Notes: a model not told the origin generated them from the sequence alone. A stretch of DNA of 64,000 nt from Streptomyces halobius (GCF_023277745.1 NZ_CP086322.1:2046001-2110000); one strand, 5' to 3'; counted from the first letter of the stretch, positions 27,193 through 36,099 are shown. Numbers and translations: made by a program.

Positions 27193-28485
27193 ATGAAGAA
27201 GACCCCGTTCCGTGCGACTTCGCGCCGTGCGCACACTGTCGCGGTGGTCGCGGCCGCCACGGCCGCGCTGGCCGCTCCCCTTCTGTTCGCCGGCCCGTCC
27301 GCGACGGCGGCCGAGCCCCACTCCGTCGGCACCGTGCACATCGTCCAGATACGAGGCGTTGCCGCCTCCGCCGACGAAGTGACCAAAGTGGCCACGGAGA
27401 TGACCGCCCAGAACGGCGGCGAGCTGCGCCGGATCTACTACTCGGCCTCACAAAGCTTCTCCGCGACCCTGACCGACGACCAGGTGGCGAAGTACCTCAA
27501 CGACAGCCGGGTGGACTCGGTGACGAAGGACCACACCTACCAGGTCGCCGGGGAGCCGGGCGCCGCCCCCAGCGGCTTCGGCGGCTTCGGCGGCTTCGTT
27601 CGTTCCGACGACGGGCCCTCGGCACCCGGCTGGGGACTGGACCGTATCGACCAGCGGGAGCTGCCGCTGGACGGCGGCTACTCCGCGCCCAACACCGCCT
27701 CCGATGCGCGCGTCTACATCGTGGACACCGGACTCCGCACCACTCACGAGGAGTTCGGCGGGCGTGCCCACACCGCGTACGACGCCATCGCCCAGACCCG
27801 CGGCGAGGACGGCGACTGCCATGGGCACGGCACCGCCTCCGCCGCGATCGCGGCCGGAGAACGGTCGGGTGCCGCCAAGGAGGCCGGGATCGAGTCGGTG
27901 CGGGCGTTCGGCTGCGACGGCACCGGTTCGATGGAGCACATCATGACCGCGGTGGACTGGATCACCGCCCATGCCGAACGGCCCGCGGTGGTCAGCCTCG
28001 GCTTCTCCGGCGAACCCGGCACGGTGGTAGACCGCCAGCTGTACAACATGACGCGCCTGGGCATCCCCTACACCGCGGCGGCCGGTGGCGGCTCCGGCGG
28101 CTCCGGCAGCGACGCCTGCATGCAGAGCCCCGGCAGGCAGACCACCGGGATCACGGTCGCCGCCACCGACCAGCGGGACAGCCGCCCCGCCTGGTCCAAC
28201 TACGGGGCCTGTGTGCACCTGTTCGCGCCGGGCGAGAACATCCCCACCGCCGGGGCCGCGAGCGACGACGCGTACCGCAGCCTGTCCGGGACCTCCGCCG
28301 CGACCGCCGAGGCCACCGGTGCCGTGGCGATGTATCTGTCCGACCACCCGGACGCCACCCCGGTCGACATCGACAAGGCGCTGATAGAGGCGTCCACCAA
28401 GGATCACGTGCAGGATCCGGGCACCGGGTCCAAGAACCGTCTGCTGTACGTCGGCGACGGGTCCGCCGCCGGAGACCCCCGGTGA
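27193..28485 (+). CDS. Secreted subtilisin-like serine protease (S8, proteinase K type) with inhibitor I9 propeptide
   Basis: The 430-residue protein has a signal peptide (residues 1-37, ending near ATAAEP), an I9-like propeptide (VHIVQIRGV ... VTKDHTYQV) and an S8 domain. Catalytic residues are Asp in YIVDTGLRTTH, His in CHGHGTASA and Ser in SGTSAATAE. The segment normally containing the oxyanion-hole asparagine (AAGN) reads TAAAGGGSGGSG, with no Asn, and GTSMAxPH is GTSAATAEA. Activity may therefore be reduced or altered. Its stop overlaps the reductase GTG by 4 bases. Confidence 0.82.
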   Translation: MKKTPFRATSRRAHTVAVVAAATAALAAPLLFAGPSATAAEPHSVGTVHIVQIRGVAASADEVTKVATEMTAQNGGELRRIYYSASQSFSATLTDDQVAKYLNDSRVDSVTKDHTYQVAGEPGAAPSGFGGFGGFVRSDDGPSAPGWGLDRIDQRELPLDGGYSAPNTASDARVYIVDTGLRTTHEEFGGRAHTAYDAIAQTRGEDGDCHGHGTASAAIAAGERSGAAKEAGIESVRAFGCDGTGSMEHIMTAVDWITAHAERPAVVSLGFSGEPGTVVDRQLYNMTRLGIPYTAAAGGGSGGSGSDACMQSPGRQTTGITVAATDQRDSRPAWSNYGACVHLFAPGENIPTAGAASDDAYRSLSGTSAATAEATGAVAMYLSDHPDATPVDIDKALIEASTKDHVQDPGTGSKNRLLYVGDGSAAGDPR

Positions 28486-29192
28486 GCGCCATGGCCGTTG
28501 GCGACGGCGGTGAAGTCCGGGACGTCGTCGTCATCGGCTCCGGCCCAGCCGGATACACCGCGGCCCTCTACGCCGCCCGCGCGGGCCTGTGCCCCCTGGT
28601 CTTCTGCGGCAGCCTCTTCATCGGCGGCTCGCTGGCCACGACCACCGAGGTGGAGAACTATCCCGGCTTCCCGGCGGGCGTCCAGGTCCCGGATCTGATG
28701 GGCGCGATGCGGGCCCAGGCCGTCCGCTGCGGCGCCCAGATGGTCGACGACGACATCGTCGAGGTCGACCTGATGGGTATGACCAAGCACCTCACCGACG
28801 CCCACGGCCACACCCACCGGGCGCGGGCCGTGATCGTGGCCACCGGATCCGGCTATCGCAAACTGGGCCTGCCGCGCGAGGACGAGCTGTCCGGACGCGG
28901 GGTGTCCTGGTGCGCCACCTGCGACGGGTTCTTCTTCAAAGGGCAGCATCTGGCCGTGGTCGGCGGCGGGGACACCGCACTGGAGGAGGCCACCTTCCTC
29001 ACCCGCTACGCCGAGTCGGTCACTCTCATCCACCGCCGCGACACCCTGCGCGCCTCCAAGGTCATGCAGACCCGCGCCTTCGCCGATCCGAAGATCTTCT
29101 ACGCCTTCGACAGCGAGGTGACCGAGCTGAGGGGCCAGGAGCGACTGAACGGGGTGGGGATCCGCAACACCCTCTCCGGCAGGACGCGGTAG
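28482..29192 (+). CDS. trxB: Thioredoxin reductase, C-terminally truncated
   Basis: From GTG 28482 (or ATG 28491) the protein shows the FAD motif GSGPAGYTAALYAARAG, ENYPGFP, the redox pair WCATCDG, and the NADPH site VVGGGDTALEEA with HRRDTLRA. That makes it a reductase of the TrxB type rather than a GliT-like dithiol oxidase. It stops after NGVGIRNTLSGRTR, at 236 residues, roughly 80 short of the family. The missing part contains the second FAD-binding segment, so it is unlikely to be active. Transposon and gene debris begins right after, which suggests the 3' end was lost in a rearrangement. Confidence 0.75.
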   Translation: MSAMAVGDGGEVRDVVVIGSGPAGYTAALYAARAGLCPLVFCGSLFIGGSLATTTEVENYPGFPAGVQVPDLMGAMRAQAVRCGAQMVDDDIVEVDLMGMTKHLTDAHGHTHRARAVIVATGSGYRKLGLPREDELSGRGVSWCATCDGFFFKGQHLAVVGGGDTALEEATFLTRYAESVTLIHRRDTLRASKVMQTRAFADPKIFYAFDSEVTELRGQERLNGVGIRNTLSGRTR

Positions 29193-29217
29193 TCGGCAGC
29201 CTGCCACCCTTCACTCT

Positions 29218-29435
29218 CTAGTCAGCACGTACCACCAGCGCGAACCCCTCGCCCGCGAACTCCTGGCCCAGACCACCCGGCCGCGCTCCGCGTCCCAGAT
29301 CGGCCCCTCCCCCAGCTCGACGTCCTCCCGGACCGCGATCTCGAACGGGCTCACACCGCGCGCCGGTGCTCCAGCCGTGCGGAGAGGTCAGCGGCCCCCT
29401 GGACGGCAACCTCCTCCAGCACCGTGCGGCGATAG
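29218..29435 (-). pseudogene. SMP-30/gluconolactonase N-terminal fragment and an unidentified C-terminal fragment
   Basis: On the minus strand a short C-terminal tail (ADLSARLEHRRAV, stop) overlaps by GTGTGA the start of a second gene reading VSPFEIAVREDVELGEGP then IWDAERGRVVW, the typical opening of SMP-30/gluconolactonase proteins. Both are cut, one by the IS256 remnant and one by the truncated reductase. Confidence 0.5.
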
Positions 29436-29955
29436 GAACTGCTCCAGGGCGGGCGCGAAGTCGCCGGAGGACAGACCGTGCAGATAGAGCAGCGGCAGCA
29501 CCTCGCTGATCTTCGGGGACTTGCCGCACCACGGCGGCAGGATCGCTGAGGAGAACCGCTTGCGCTCGCCCGTCGCCTCATCGACACGCTTGTCGTTCAC
29601 CCGCGGCGCCTGCACCTCCACCACCCCGGCCGCCGTGGTCACCTTGCGCGGCTGGTGATAGCCGTTGCGCACCACCAGACGGCGCCCGGTCTCGTCCCGA
29701 CGATCCGCCAACTCTGCTATATACGCGTTGACTTCGGCCTCAGGCGCGGCGGCCAGCATCCGCCTCGCGCCCTCGCGGACGATCTCATCGATCAGGGAGG
29801 AGCCGTCGGCGGTGGGTGCCGTCGGAGTTCACTACGCTGAGCACGGGCGTGCCTTCCCGACCCGCGCGGCAACGCGGGCCTACTCGATACCAGTCGATCG
29901 ATCACTCGGGAAGGTACGCCCTCCCGAGCCGATCCACAGGATCTGAGCATTGCTC
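29436..29955 (-). mobile_element. IS256-family remnant (5' part), copy A
   Basis: The minus strand carries the left end GAGCAATGCTCAGATCCTG and the first part of an IS256-type transposase: EAEVNAYIAELADRRDETG, RVNDKRVDEATGERKRFSS and LPLLYLHGLSSGDF, ending after ALEQF. It is nearly identical to the element at 47.0 kb, including the end sequence. A one-base frameshift follows the start codon region (GTG near 29843), and the catalytic domain is missing. It cuts the M6 protease remnant next to it. Confidence 0.8.
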
Positions 29956-29956
29956 T

Positions 29957-30330
29957 GGCTGAAGCCGCGCTCGAAGTGGTAGTCCGTGGAGTCGGGGGCA
30001 TCCGCACCCAGCGCTGGTGCTGGGTGATGGCGAGCCATGCCTTGCCGTACGACGCCTGCCACACCCAGTCCGCGCCGGGCGCGACTTGGGCCGCGTCCGT
30101 CGGCCGGGGACTCGATGGCAGGGGCATCCGGGAAGTCCACGAAGATCATGCCGACCTTGATAGTCCCGGCCGGGCGCTGGAAGCCCGGCCGGGCGCTGGA
30201 AGACGGAGAAGTCGGTGTCATGGCCCTCATCCGTCCATCCGGCGAGACTCGGCAGCGCGCAGTCAGCGGCACTGTCCGCCGCCTTGGGGCTATCTGCTGC
30301 CTTGGGACCGTCCCCGCGGAGCGCCGGTCG
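29957..30330 (-). pseudogene. Third M6 metalloprotease copy, truncated at both ends and frameshifted
   Basis: The minus strand reads ADCALPSLAGWTDEGHDTD, FSVFQRPAG, then after a frame change KVGMIFVDFPDAPAIESP and, in yet another frame, ADWVWQASYGKAWLAITQH and DYHFERGFS. These match the mature N-terminal third of the M6 proteases at 1.9 and 19.1 kb. The signal peptide is gone, and the IS256 end replaces everything after FERGFS, including the zinc site. The first frame change is caused by an exact 19-base duplication. Confidence 0.8.
30165..30202 (+). repeat. Perfect 19-base tandem duplication that frameshifts the M6 remnant
   Basis: CCCGGCCGGGCGCTGGAAG occurs twice in direct succession (30165-30183, 30184-30202). 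Nineteen bases add one to the reading frame, explaining the shift in the protease remnant. Confidence 0.95.
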
Positions 30331-30353
30331 TGTCCGCGGCGCGGCTCCGCTGA

Positions 30354-30965
30354 TCAGCGCCCTGCGCGACGGCGCCGCGCGATCAGGAACGCTGCCCCGC
30401 CGCCCAGCGCGACAGCGGCGGCCGCCCCCGCCCAGAGGGGGGCGGACGACGACGTGGCGGCCTTGTGTCCATCGGCGGACTGGGCCGACGCCTCGGCGGC
30501 CGGCCGGTCCTTCTGCCGGTCCTTTGGCGGGTCGGCGGGCGGGCTGGTTCGGTTGTCGGTGGGCTTGTCGCCGGCGGCGGGCACGTTCACGGTGGCCTCG
30601 CCATGGCCGAGGTCGGGGAAGCCGCAGTCCACGGTCACCTTCCAGCGGCCGGGTGGCAGCGCCTTTTCGGTGGTGTAGGTGGCTTTCTCCCCGGGGACGG
30701 GGACGAGCTTGAGGGGGCCGAGGGAGCGGCCGTTCACATCGACGGCGGAGAGTGTGCCCGCGATGGATTCGGTCACCGGGTCCTTGTCGTTCTCCCAGGT
30801 TGCGACGGTGCGCACGCGGCCGTCGGCAGGCTGTGTGGTGACGATGTCGATGTCGATGGTGTCGCCGTGTGCGGAGGCCGGCGGGGCCGGGGCGACGGCA
30901 AGCAGTGCGGCGAGCGCGGCGACCGGGGTGAGGCGGGAGGAACGGGAGGAACGTGGGTGTCGCAC
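30354..30965 (-). CDS. Exported, membrane-anchored protein of unknown function
   Basis: Starting at GTG 30965 behind AGGAG, the 203-residue protein has a signal peptide (LTPVAALAALLAVAPAPP, cleavage near ASAHG). An extracytoplasmic beta-rich domain follows (GDTIDIDIV, VRTVATWENDKDPV, LPPGRWKVTVDCGFPDLG). Then comes a Pro/Lys/Asp-rich linker and a C-terminal helix (LWAGAAAAVALGGGAAFLIA) with a final Arg cluster. The layout of signal, domain, linker, helix and basic tail is that of a surface protein tethered to the membrane or released by cleavage. I do not recognise the domain. Confidence 0.7.
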   Translation of the reverse strand: MRHPRSSRSSRLTPVAALAALLAVAPAPPASAHGDTIDIDIVTTQPADGRVRTVATWENDKDPVTESIAGTLSAVDVNGRSLGPLKLVPVPGEKATYTTEKALPPGRWKVTVDCGFPDLGHGEATVNVPAAGDKPTDNRTSPPADPPKDRQKDRPAAEASAQSADGHKAATSSSAPLWAGAAAAVALGGGAAFLIARRRRAGR

Positions 30966-31120
30966 AGGTGCTCCTGGCGCTGGAGGGCGATGAGGGGGGG
31001 GGAGGTGTGATGAAGGCGAAGGGCCGATGGATGAGCCGGCGACTGCTAGGGGGCGAGCAGCCGCCGGCTCGGTCACTGGGCCGTCAGGCCGTCAAGGGTC
31101 GAGTGACCACCGGGCGCCGC

Positions 31121-33163
31121 TCAGGAGGAGCGCTGCAGGGTCCACTTCTGGTAGCCCTCGTTGTTCTGCCGCTGTAGTTCGAGCAGCCAGCCGCCGTAGT
31201 ACCAGCGCTTGCTGACGCCCAGGACGAGTTTCGAGCCTTGCGGCTGGAGCACATACGAGCCGTCTCCGCCGTTGCGCAGCCGCCACTTCTGGGACGCGGC
31301 ATCGCTGCACGGTTGCTGGGCGACGTACTGGCCCGCGGTGGCGGAGTTGAACTGCAGGCACTTGCCGGAGACCGCCGAGGTGACGGTCACGGCGCTGTCG
31401 CCGGCCTGCTTGAAGGTCCACTGCTGGTTGGCGTAGCCGGTGCGCTGGTAGGCGATGGCGACCGTGCCGTTGTTTTTGGAACCGCCCCAGATGTCGGCGG
31501 CGTGCCCGGTGAGGGCGTTGACCATCACGTACTTCGTCCCCGGCCGGGTGGGCTTGTCACCGTCGGACGCGGTGAGGGTGCGGAAGGTGCTGACCGGGCC
31601 CGGCTGCGAGGTCTTGCCGCCGGCGTACCGCGCGGCGATGGTGATCCGGTAGGAGGTGTCGGGCGTCAGCCGGACGACGCGGGTCGCGATGTCGCCCACG
31701 TCGGCGAGTTTGCTGCCGTTGAGGAAGACGGTGTAGCCCGTGGCGGAGGGCACCTTGGTCCAACTGGCCACGGCGGAGTTCGCGGTGATCTGGGTGACCT
31801 TGGCGGCGGGGCCGGTGCCCGGGTTGGGCGTGGAGGTCGGGGACGGCGTCGGGGTGGGCTTGCCGGTCGGGTTCGGGTCGGGCTTGGTGCCGTCACCGCC
31901 GTCGGATATCAGGAAGCGGTTGTTGGCGACGTTCCAGTGGGAGGCCAGGTAGCTGCCGGGCTTGGGGGCGGTGTTGTAGTAGTCGTCGTGGTGGCAGTCG
32001 AGCCGCTCGTCACCGGTGCGCTCGGGGCACAGGATCTGCATCTTGGGGTAGTTCGGGTAGTCCGAGTAGCACATGATGTCCCACTCGTCCACGCAGTGTG
32101 CGCCGCCGCTGGCGTGCGGGGCGTTGTTGTTGACGGCGCCGAGGTTGTGGCCCAGTTCGTGGGCCGGGGTCGAGCCGCCCCAGCAGCCGGCGTCCGTACG
32201 TCCATAGGAAGGGCCGAAGTTGCTGAGGTTTTTCGGCCCGGGGCGCTCGTCGCCGTTGAAGGAGCCGATGCCGCAGTAGACGTTGGAGTCCACGAACATC
32301 ATGTACTTGCGGTCGCGGCGGTTGAAGCCCTTGGCGGCCAGCGCGGTGTTGGTCGCGCCGAACTCGCTCAGGGCGGCGGCCGAGACCTCGACATTCAGGA
32401 CGTTGGCGGTGCAGTCGGAGTCGGTGACGAACCGTATGTGGCGGCGGCCGCCGGTCTCCTTGGCGCTCTCGTCGTAGATGACGTCGGCCTCGGCCGCCCA
32501 CTTCTTGAACGAGGCCGCGTACTTGGCGAACCGGTCGTTGCCGGGCGCGTGCACGTAGAGCACCTGGACACGGTTGCCCGAGGAGCCGTCGCCCTCACAG
32601 ACCACCTTGGAACCGGCATCGGCCGCGGCACCGGTGGCCGAGCCGGAGGCGGCCGAGGCGGGCCGCTGCGCCTTGCCGGTACGTGCGTCGAGCGCGGGCA
32701 TACCGCCGGGCAGTACGTCGGAGGCGTCCGGGGCGCTGCTCGTGCTGCCCTTGAGCGCAGGGGCCGGGGCGGTCCGCCGTACCGCGGGCGCGGCGTCCTT
32801 GGTGATGTCGACGCCCTTCGGCGGGGCGTCAGGGCCGTGCGTGCACAGCTTCGCCTTGGTCTTGGACACGACGTAGACACCGACGCAAGGGTCACCCTCG
32901 GGAGCCGGCTTGAGCCCCTGGTAGACCATGCCGCGCCGCTCGTTGCTCTTGGGTACGTCGCTGAGCGGCTCCGGCGGGGTCTCGTGGAGCGGTTCCACGC
33001 CGGGCGTGGCCCTGCCCGCGGCGCTCGGCCGGTCGCCGGGGCTGGCCGATCCGATGGTGACCACGCCAACAGCGAGACCGACGGCGGCCGCGGTCGCCGC
33101 GGTCACCACCGCCACACGGCGCTTGGCTCTGCCGCGCCGGTGTGTCGAGCGTCTTATGTTCAT
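31121..33163 (-). CDS. Secreted zinc metalloprotease with FnIII and ricin-type lectin domains
   Basis: The 680-residue protein starts at ATG 33163 with a basic N-terminus and a hydrophobic export helix (VVTAATAAAVGLAVGVVTI). The catalytic region has HELGHNLGAVN at about residues 338-348 and several cysteines around it (CWGGS, CVDEWDIMCYS). A Pro/Thr-rich linker leads to an FnIII-like domain (ANSAVASWTKVPSATGYTVF) and a C-terminal R-type beta-trefoil (QQWTF, CLQFNS, QKWRL, YQKWTL repeats) of about 130 residues. The lectin domain probably binds surface or matrix glycans. It lies in a run of exported proteins and could add to extracellular protein breakdown. Confidence 0.83.
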   Translation of the reverse strand: MNIRRSTHRRGRAKRRVAVVTAATAAAVGLAVGVVTIGSASPGDRPSAAGRATPGVEPLHETPPEPLSDVPKSNERRGMVYQGLKPAPEGDPCVGVYVVSKTKAKLCTHGPDAPPKGVDITKDAAPAVRRTAPAPALKGSTSSAPDASDVLPGGMPALDARTGKAQRPASAASGSATGAAADAGSKVVCEGDGSSGNRVQVLYVHAPGNDRFAKYAASFKKWAAEADVIYDESAKETGGRRHIRFVTDSDCTANVLNVEVSAAALSEFGATNTALAAKGFNRRDRKYMMFVDSNVYCGIGSFNGDERPGPKNLSNFGPSYGRTDAGCWGGSTPAHELGHNLGAVNNNAPHASGGAHCVDEWDIMCYSDYPNYPKMQILCPERTGDERLDCHHDDYYNTAPKPGSYLASHWNVANNRFLISDGGDGTKPDPNPTGKPTPTPSPTSTPNPGTGPAAKVTQITANSAVASWTKVPSATGYTVFLNGSKLADVGDIATRVVRLTPDTSYRITIAARYAGGKTSQPGPVSTFRTLTASDGDKPTRPGTKYVMVNALTGHAADIWGGSKNNGTVAIAYQRTGYANQQWTFKQAGDSAVTVTSAVSGKCLQFNSATAGQYVAQQPCSDAASQKWRLRNGGDGSYVLQPQGSKLVLGVSKRWYYGGWLLELQRQNNEGYQKWTLQRSS

Positions 33164-33467
33164 AAGGGGATTCCCGTCTGTACTCGTGGGGGATGAGAGC
33201 GGAGAGGTGGCTGAGGGGCGCCAGGGCGAAGGCCCGGTGCAGTGGGGACTGAGGAAAGCGCGGCGCGGCGGCCGGTGGCCCTGTCGGCGTGCGGCGATGC
33301 CCTCGCCCCGTAGGTCCGCCACGGGTACCGGCGGCGGTGATATCCGCTCGCCGGCGAGCCGGGGGCGGGGGCGGGGTGTGATCAGACGCCGCCGCTGGAT
33401 GGCCCGCGCCTTGCGTTGCCTCCGCAGGAAACGGGGCCACCTCAGGTGGTTCAGGGGGTGTGCGCCG

Positions 33468-34403
33468 CTACCCCTGGCGCTTGACGAACGTCATCGGAAC
33501 CGAGTTGCCGGGCGCCTGGATCAGGACACGTGCCGGGATGAGGACCAGCTTCTGCTTCCGCTCGCCGCTGGCGTTGGTGAAATCGAGCTTGTAGACGTTG
33601 TATCCGGTGTACCAACCGCCGTTGGCGCGCCCCTCGACCCACCCGGACACGCCGTCCGGCACGTCGTAGGTGTTGTTCTGCTCGGTCATGGTCGTCCACT
33701 TGTTGTTGGTGGTGGTCGACTCGCTGTAGGTGAAGTTGGCCTCCGGGCTGGGCTCGCCCGGAAGACCAACGGACACGCTGACCTTTCCGCCGACGGACCA
33801 GCCACTGGTCTGGCTGGTGTCCTGGCCGACCGTGGCCCGGGTCTTGTAGGAGAACTGCGCCTTGCCCATCACTGCTGCTGAGGTCTGCATGACGGGATAC
33901 GCCTTGTCGAGGACGCCGACGAATCCGCAGGGCTGCGACTCGCCGCCCGGGTCGTGGCTGGGCTGGCCGCACATCGACTTGGCGTCCCAGTTGCCCAGCC
34001 ACGGCTCCTTGTCGTCGCGGCTGCTGTAGCGGATGTCGGGACCCTCGGTGGGGATGGTCGGCGGCAGGTTGAACCGGCTGCCCAGCTTGGCGGGGATGTC
34101 GTTGAGCGCCTGGTCATGCGGGTAGACCTTCTCGACGTCGTCGAGCTTGACCTCCTGCGAGTCCTGACCGCTGGCCGGGTAGCCCTTGACGGCCTCCTTC
34201 TGGTTCAGGTGCACCCTCCGGCTGACGAAGTCGAAGACTTCCTGTTCGGTCTTGAAGTAGGTGTTGCCGTCGTCGGCCATGGCCGGCGACGCCGCGCCGA
34301 CCAGCAGCGGCACGGCTATGAGGGCGGACGCCGCAAGGACGGCCGTGCATTTCCCCGTTCGGCGCGGTGCCTTGTGTACAGGGGAGGTGACGGGAGTGGT
34401 CAT
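33468..34403 (-). CDS. Secreted protein resembling aerolysin/ETX-MTX2 beta-pore-forming toxins
   Basis: The 311-residue protein has a signal peptide (LAASALIAVPLLVGAASPA, cleavage near AMADD). The central region shows alternating polar/hydrophobic Ser/Thr-rich strands: TSQTSGWSVGGKVSVSVG and ANFTYSESTTTNNKWTTMTE. This pattern and the N-terminal and C-terminal framing are like the membrane-insertion strands of ETX/MTX2 and hydralysin-type pore formers. A single Cys pair (MCGQPS, PCGFVG) could form a disulfide. I infer a toxin or a pore-related exported protein; sequence identity to known toxins is too low to be certain by eye. Confidence 0.5.
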   Translation of the reverse strand: MTTPVTSPVHKAPRRTGKCTAVLAASALIAVPLLVGAASPAMADDGNTYFKTEQEVFDFVSRRVHLNQKEAVKGYPASGQDSQEVKLDDVEKVYPHDQALNDIPAKLGSRFNLPPTIPTEGPDIRYSSRDDKEPWLGNWDAKSMCGQPSHDPGGESQPCGFVGVLDKAYPVMQTSAAVMGKAQFSYKTRATVGQDTSQTSGWSVGGKVSVSVGLPGEPSPEANFTYSESTTTNNKWTTMTEQNNTYDVPDGVSGWVEGRANGGWYTGYNVYKLDFTNASGERKQKLVLIPARVLIQAPGNSVPMTFVKRQG

Positions 34404-34954
34404 GTCCGTCTTCGCTTTCTTTCGGCAGGAGTTGAGGGGTACCGCACGCGCAACGTGAAACGCGCGGGAACTCAGCCGCAGGCACGTGGGGGGTGGCTAA
34501 GGCAGGATGCGACACCGCACCCGTCTGCGTTCCCCCGGATGTTCGCCGGCGCTTTGGAACGCCTCAGCGATGGGTGTGAGGGCGCGGGAGAAAACTAGGA
34601 AGCTACTGTTGCGTTCATCCGTCAACTTTGTAACAGAAGCCCCACGGTCATCACTTGTCACAGTTGCACCAGTAGTCCCATGCCGGCCTGTGTGACGTGC
34701 GGCAAACGTAAGGTGACGAAAGGTCAGGAATGCAGGAACGCAGTGTGGTGTTTCGGCAACAGTCGGGTACCCACTGGCTGACTCCAACAGACCGACATGC
34801 GCACGACTGCGCCGGGCACCGCACTGCTCTCAGCTTGGCGTTTAACCTCGCCGGGTCACCTGACCTGCTGATCTTGGCTTCTTCGTGAGACAGCAGGGCG
34901 GCCGTTCTTCACGCTTCGAGGTGTCGAGCAACGTCGCGTGAAGGAACGGCCGCT
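34404..34954. other. Intergenic region without a supported gene
   Basis: This 550-base stretch lies between the pore-former-like gene and the IS701 remnant and should contain the promoter of the former. Short open frames here lack coding-type composition. I see no clear terminator or RNA gene. Confidence 0.5.
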
Positions 34955-35390
34955 GTGAAGAGTCTGGCTTGTGCAGGTCCCGCTGACGCCGCGCTGAGCG
35001 TGCTGTCCCACTTTCGTGTCGAGTTCCACGACTGCCTCTACTCCCGTGCGGATGCGCTCTTCGACCTCACCGACGCGGTGCTGTGCGCGGACAGTCCGGT
35101 GACGTCGCTGGCCGAGCTGACGCTTGCGGCCGAGCACCGGCGCGGGCACGGAGTGATGTACGACGCCGTCAATCACGGCTGGCTGGAGCCGCGCCGCCTG
35201 CGCAGGCTGCTCGCCTCCACGCCGCTGCCCCGTGCGGCCGACGGTCGGATCGTGCTTGCGGTGATGTGAGCAACTGGCTGCGTCCTGACGCCCGACCAGC
35301 CCGGAGTTGCTGTTCTGCCACGTCTACGGGCGGGCCGCAGCGCGGATCAGTTCATCCCCGGCTGGCCCCCCGTATGGGCCAACGGTCCCG
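34955..35390 (+). mobile_element. IS701-type transposase N-terminal remnant
   Basis: From GTG 34955 the frame reads DAALSVLSHFRVEFHDCLYS, FDLTDAVLCADSPVTSLAEL and RRLRRLLASTPLPRAADGRI, the N-terminus of the IS701-like transposases common in Streptomyces. It breaks after VLAV; the following residues SNWLRPDA and QFIPGWPP-like are in other frames. The catalytic domain is gone. The remnant ends where the wHTH gene begins on the other strand. Confidence 0.7.
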
Positions 35391-35391
35391 A

Positions 35392-36039
35392 TCACTCCCG
35401 TGGCGCGACCTGAGCGGCCTCGATGACCGTGAACCGCCGCGGCTTGTCACCGGTCTGATGTGCCAGACCGAGCGTCACCAGCGTGTCCAGGGCGTTGCTG
35501 ATTGCGCCCGAAGACGCCTCCAACCGGCGTGACAACCCGGTCGGCCCCCACTCCTCACCCGGCCGCTCGCGCAGAAACTCCAGTATGCGGTCACGTAGTT
35601 GGCCCGGGGCCCGCAGCGGGCGCTCCCCGCTCGGGACCACCGCCACCGCTCGGAACTTCGCACCGTCCTCGTCCATGCCGTCACGCACAGCCTGCCCTTC
35701 GGCGGCCAGCTTCTCGAGGGTCTTCCTGACGGCCTCGTCGGTCACTTTCACCTCATCCGTGTCCCCGGATGACCCACATACGTCCCGATGGTCGGCCAGG
35801 GCGAGCTCGATAAGCCCCATGCGCTCTGCGGTACCGAAGTCTGAGGGCTCCAGGCAGCTGTCCGGATAGCAGAACGTCGTCCGCTCCAGCGTCCGGGCGG
35901 TGAGCCGGAAGTGGGAGCAACCGAAGCGCGGCGCCGCGCCGACCGGATTGTGGCCGAAGTTCAGTGCCCCATAGACGGCCGCTCGCTGGCAGCGGCGTTG
36001 TCGTAGGCGCCGTTGAAGATCCGGCTCTCCCACCGCCAC
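35392..36039 (-). pseudogene. Chimeric reading frame: DUF3626-like fragment joined to a winged-helix domain
   Basis: One open frame carries two unlike parts. The first (YGALNFGHNPVGAAPRFG, TLERTTFCYPDSCLEPSDFG, RMGLIELALADH) resembles the middle of DUF3626 proteins. After DVCGSSGDTDEVK it turns into a helix-turn-helix region (VTDEAVRKTLEKLAAEGQ, then WGPTGLSRRLEASSGAISNA and LDTLVTLGLA) like wHTH domains of actinobacterial plasmid or ICE replication proteins. It is probably a fusion made by deletion. Whether the hybrid is expressed is unknown. Confidence 0.4.
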
Positions 36040-36099
36040 CGGTTCCCGCCGGGGTAGGCAGTCAGGCCGCCGTTGCTCGGGCCACCTCTACGCGTGATC

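Noticed and set aside
26790..29192. An 800-codon frame running from inside the thioredoxin gene through the subtilase into the thioredoxin reductase, suggesting a giant fusion.
   Set aside because: Only the last 236 codons look like protein; the upstream part is the wrong frame of thioredoxin and subtilase genes. The reductase has its own GTG/ATG.
28482..29192. Interpretation of the reductase as a GliT/HlmI-like dithiol oxidase for an epidithiodiketopiperazine.
   Set aside because: It retains the NADPH-binding GGGDTA and HRRD motifs of thioredoxin reductases and is truncated, so the oxidase reading is not supported.
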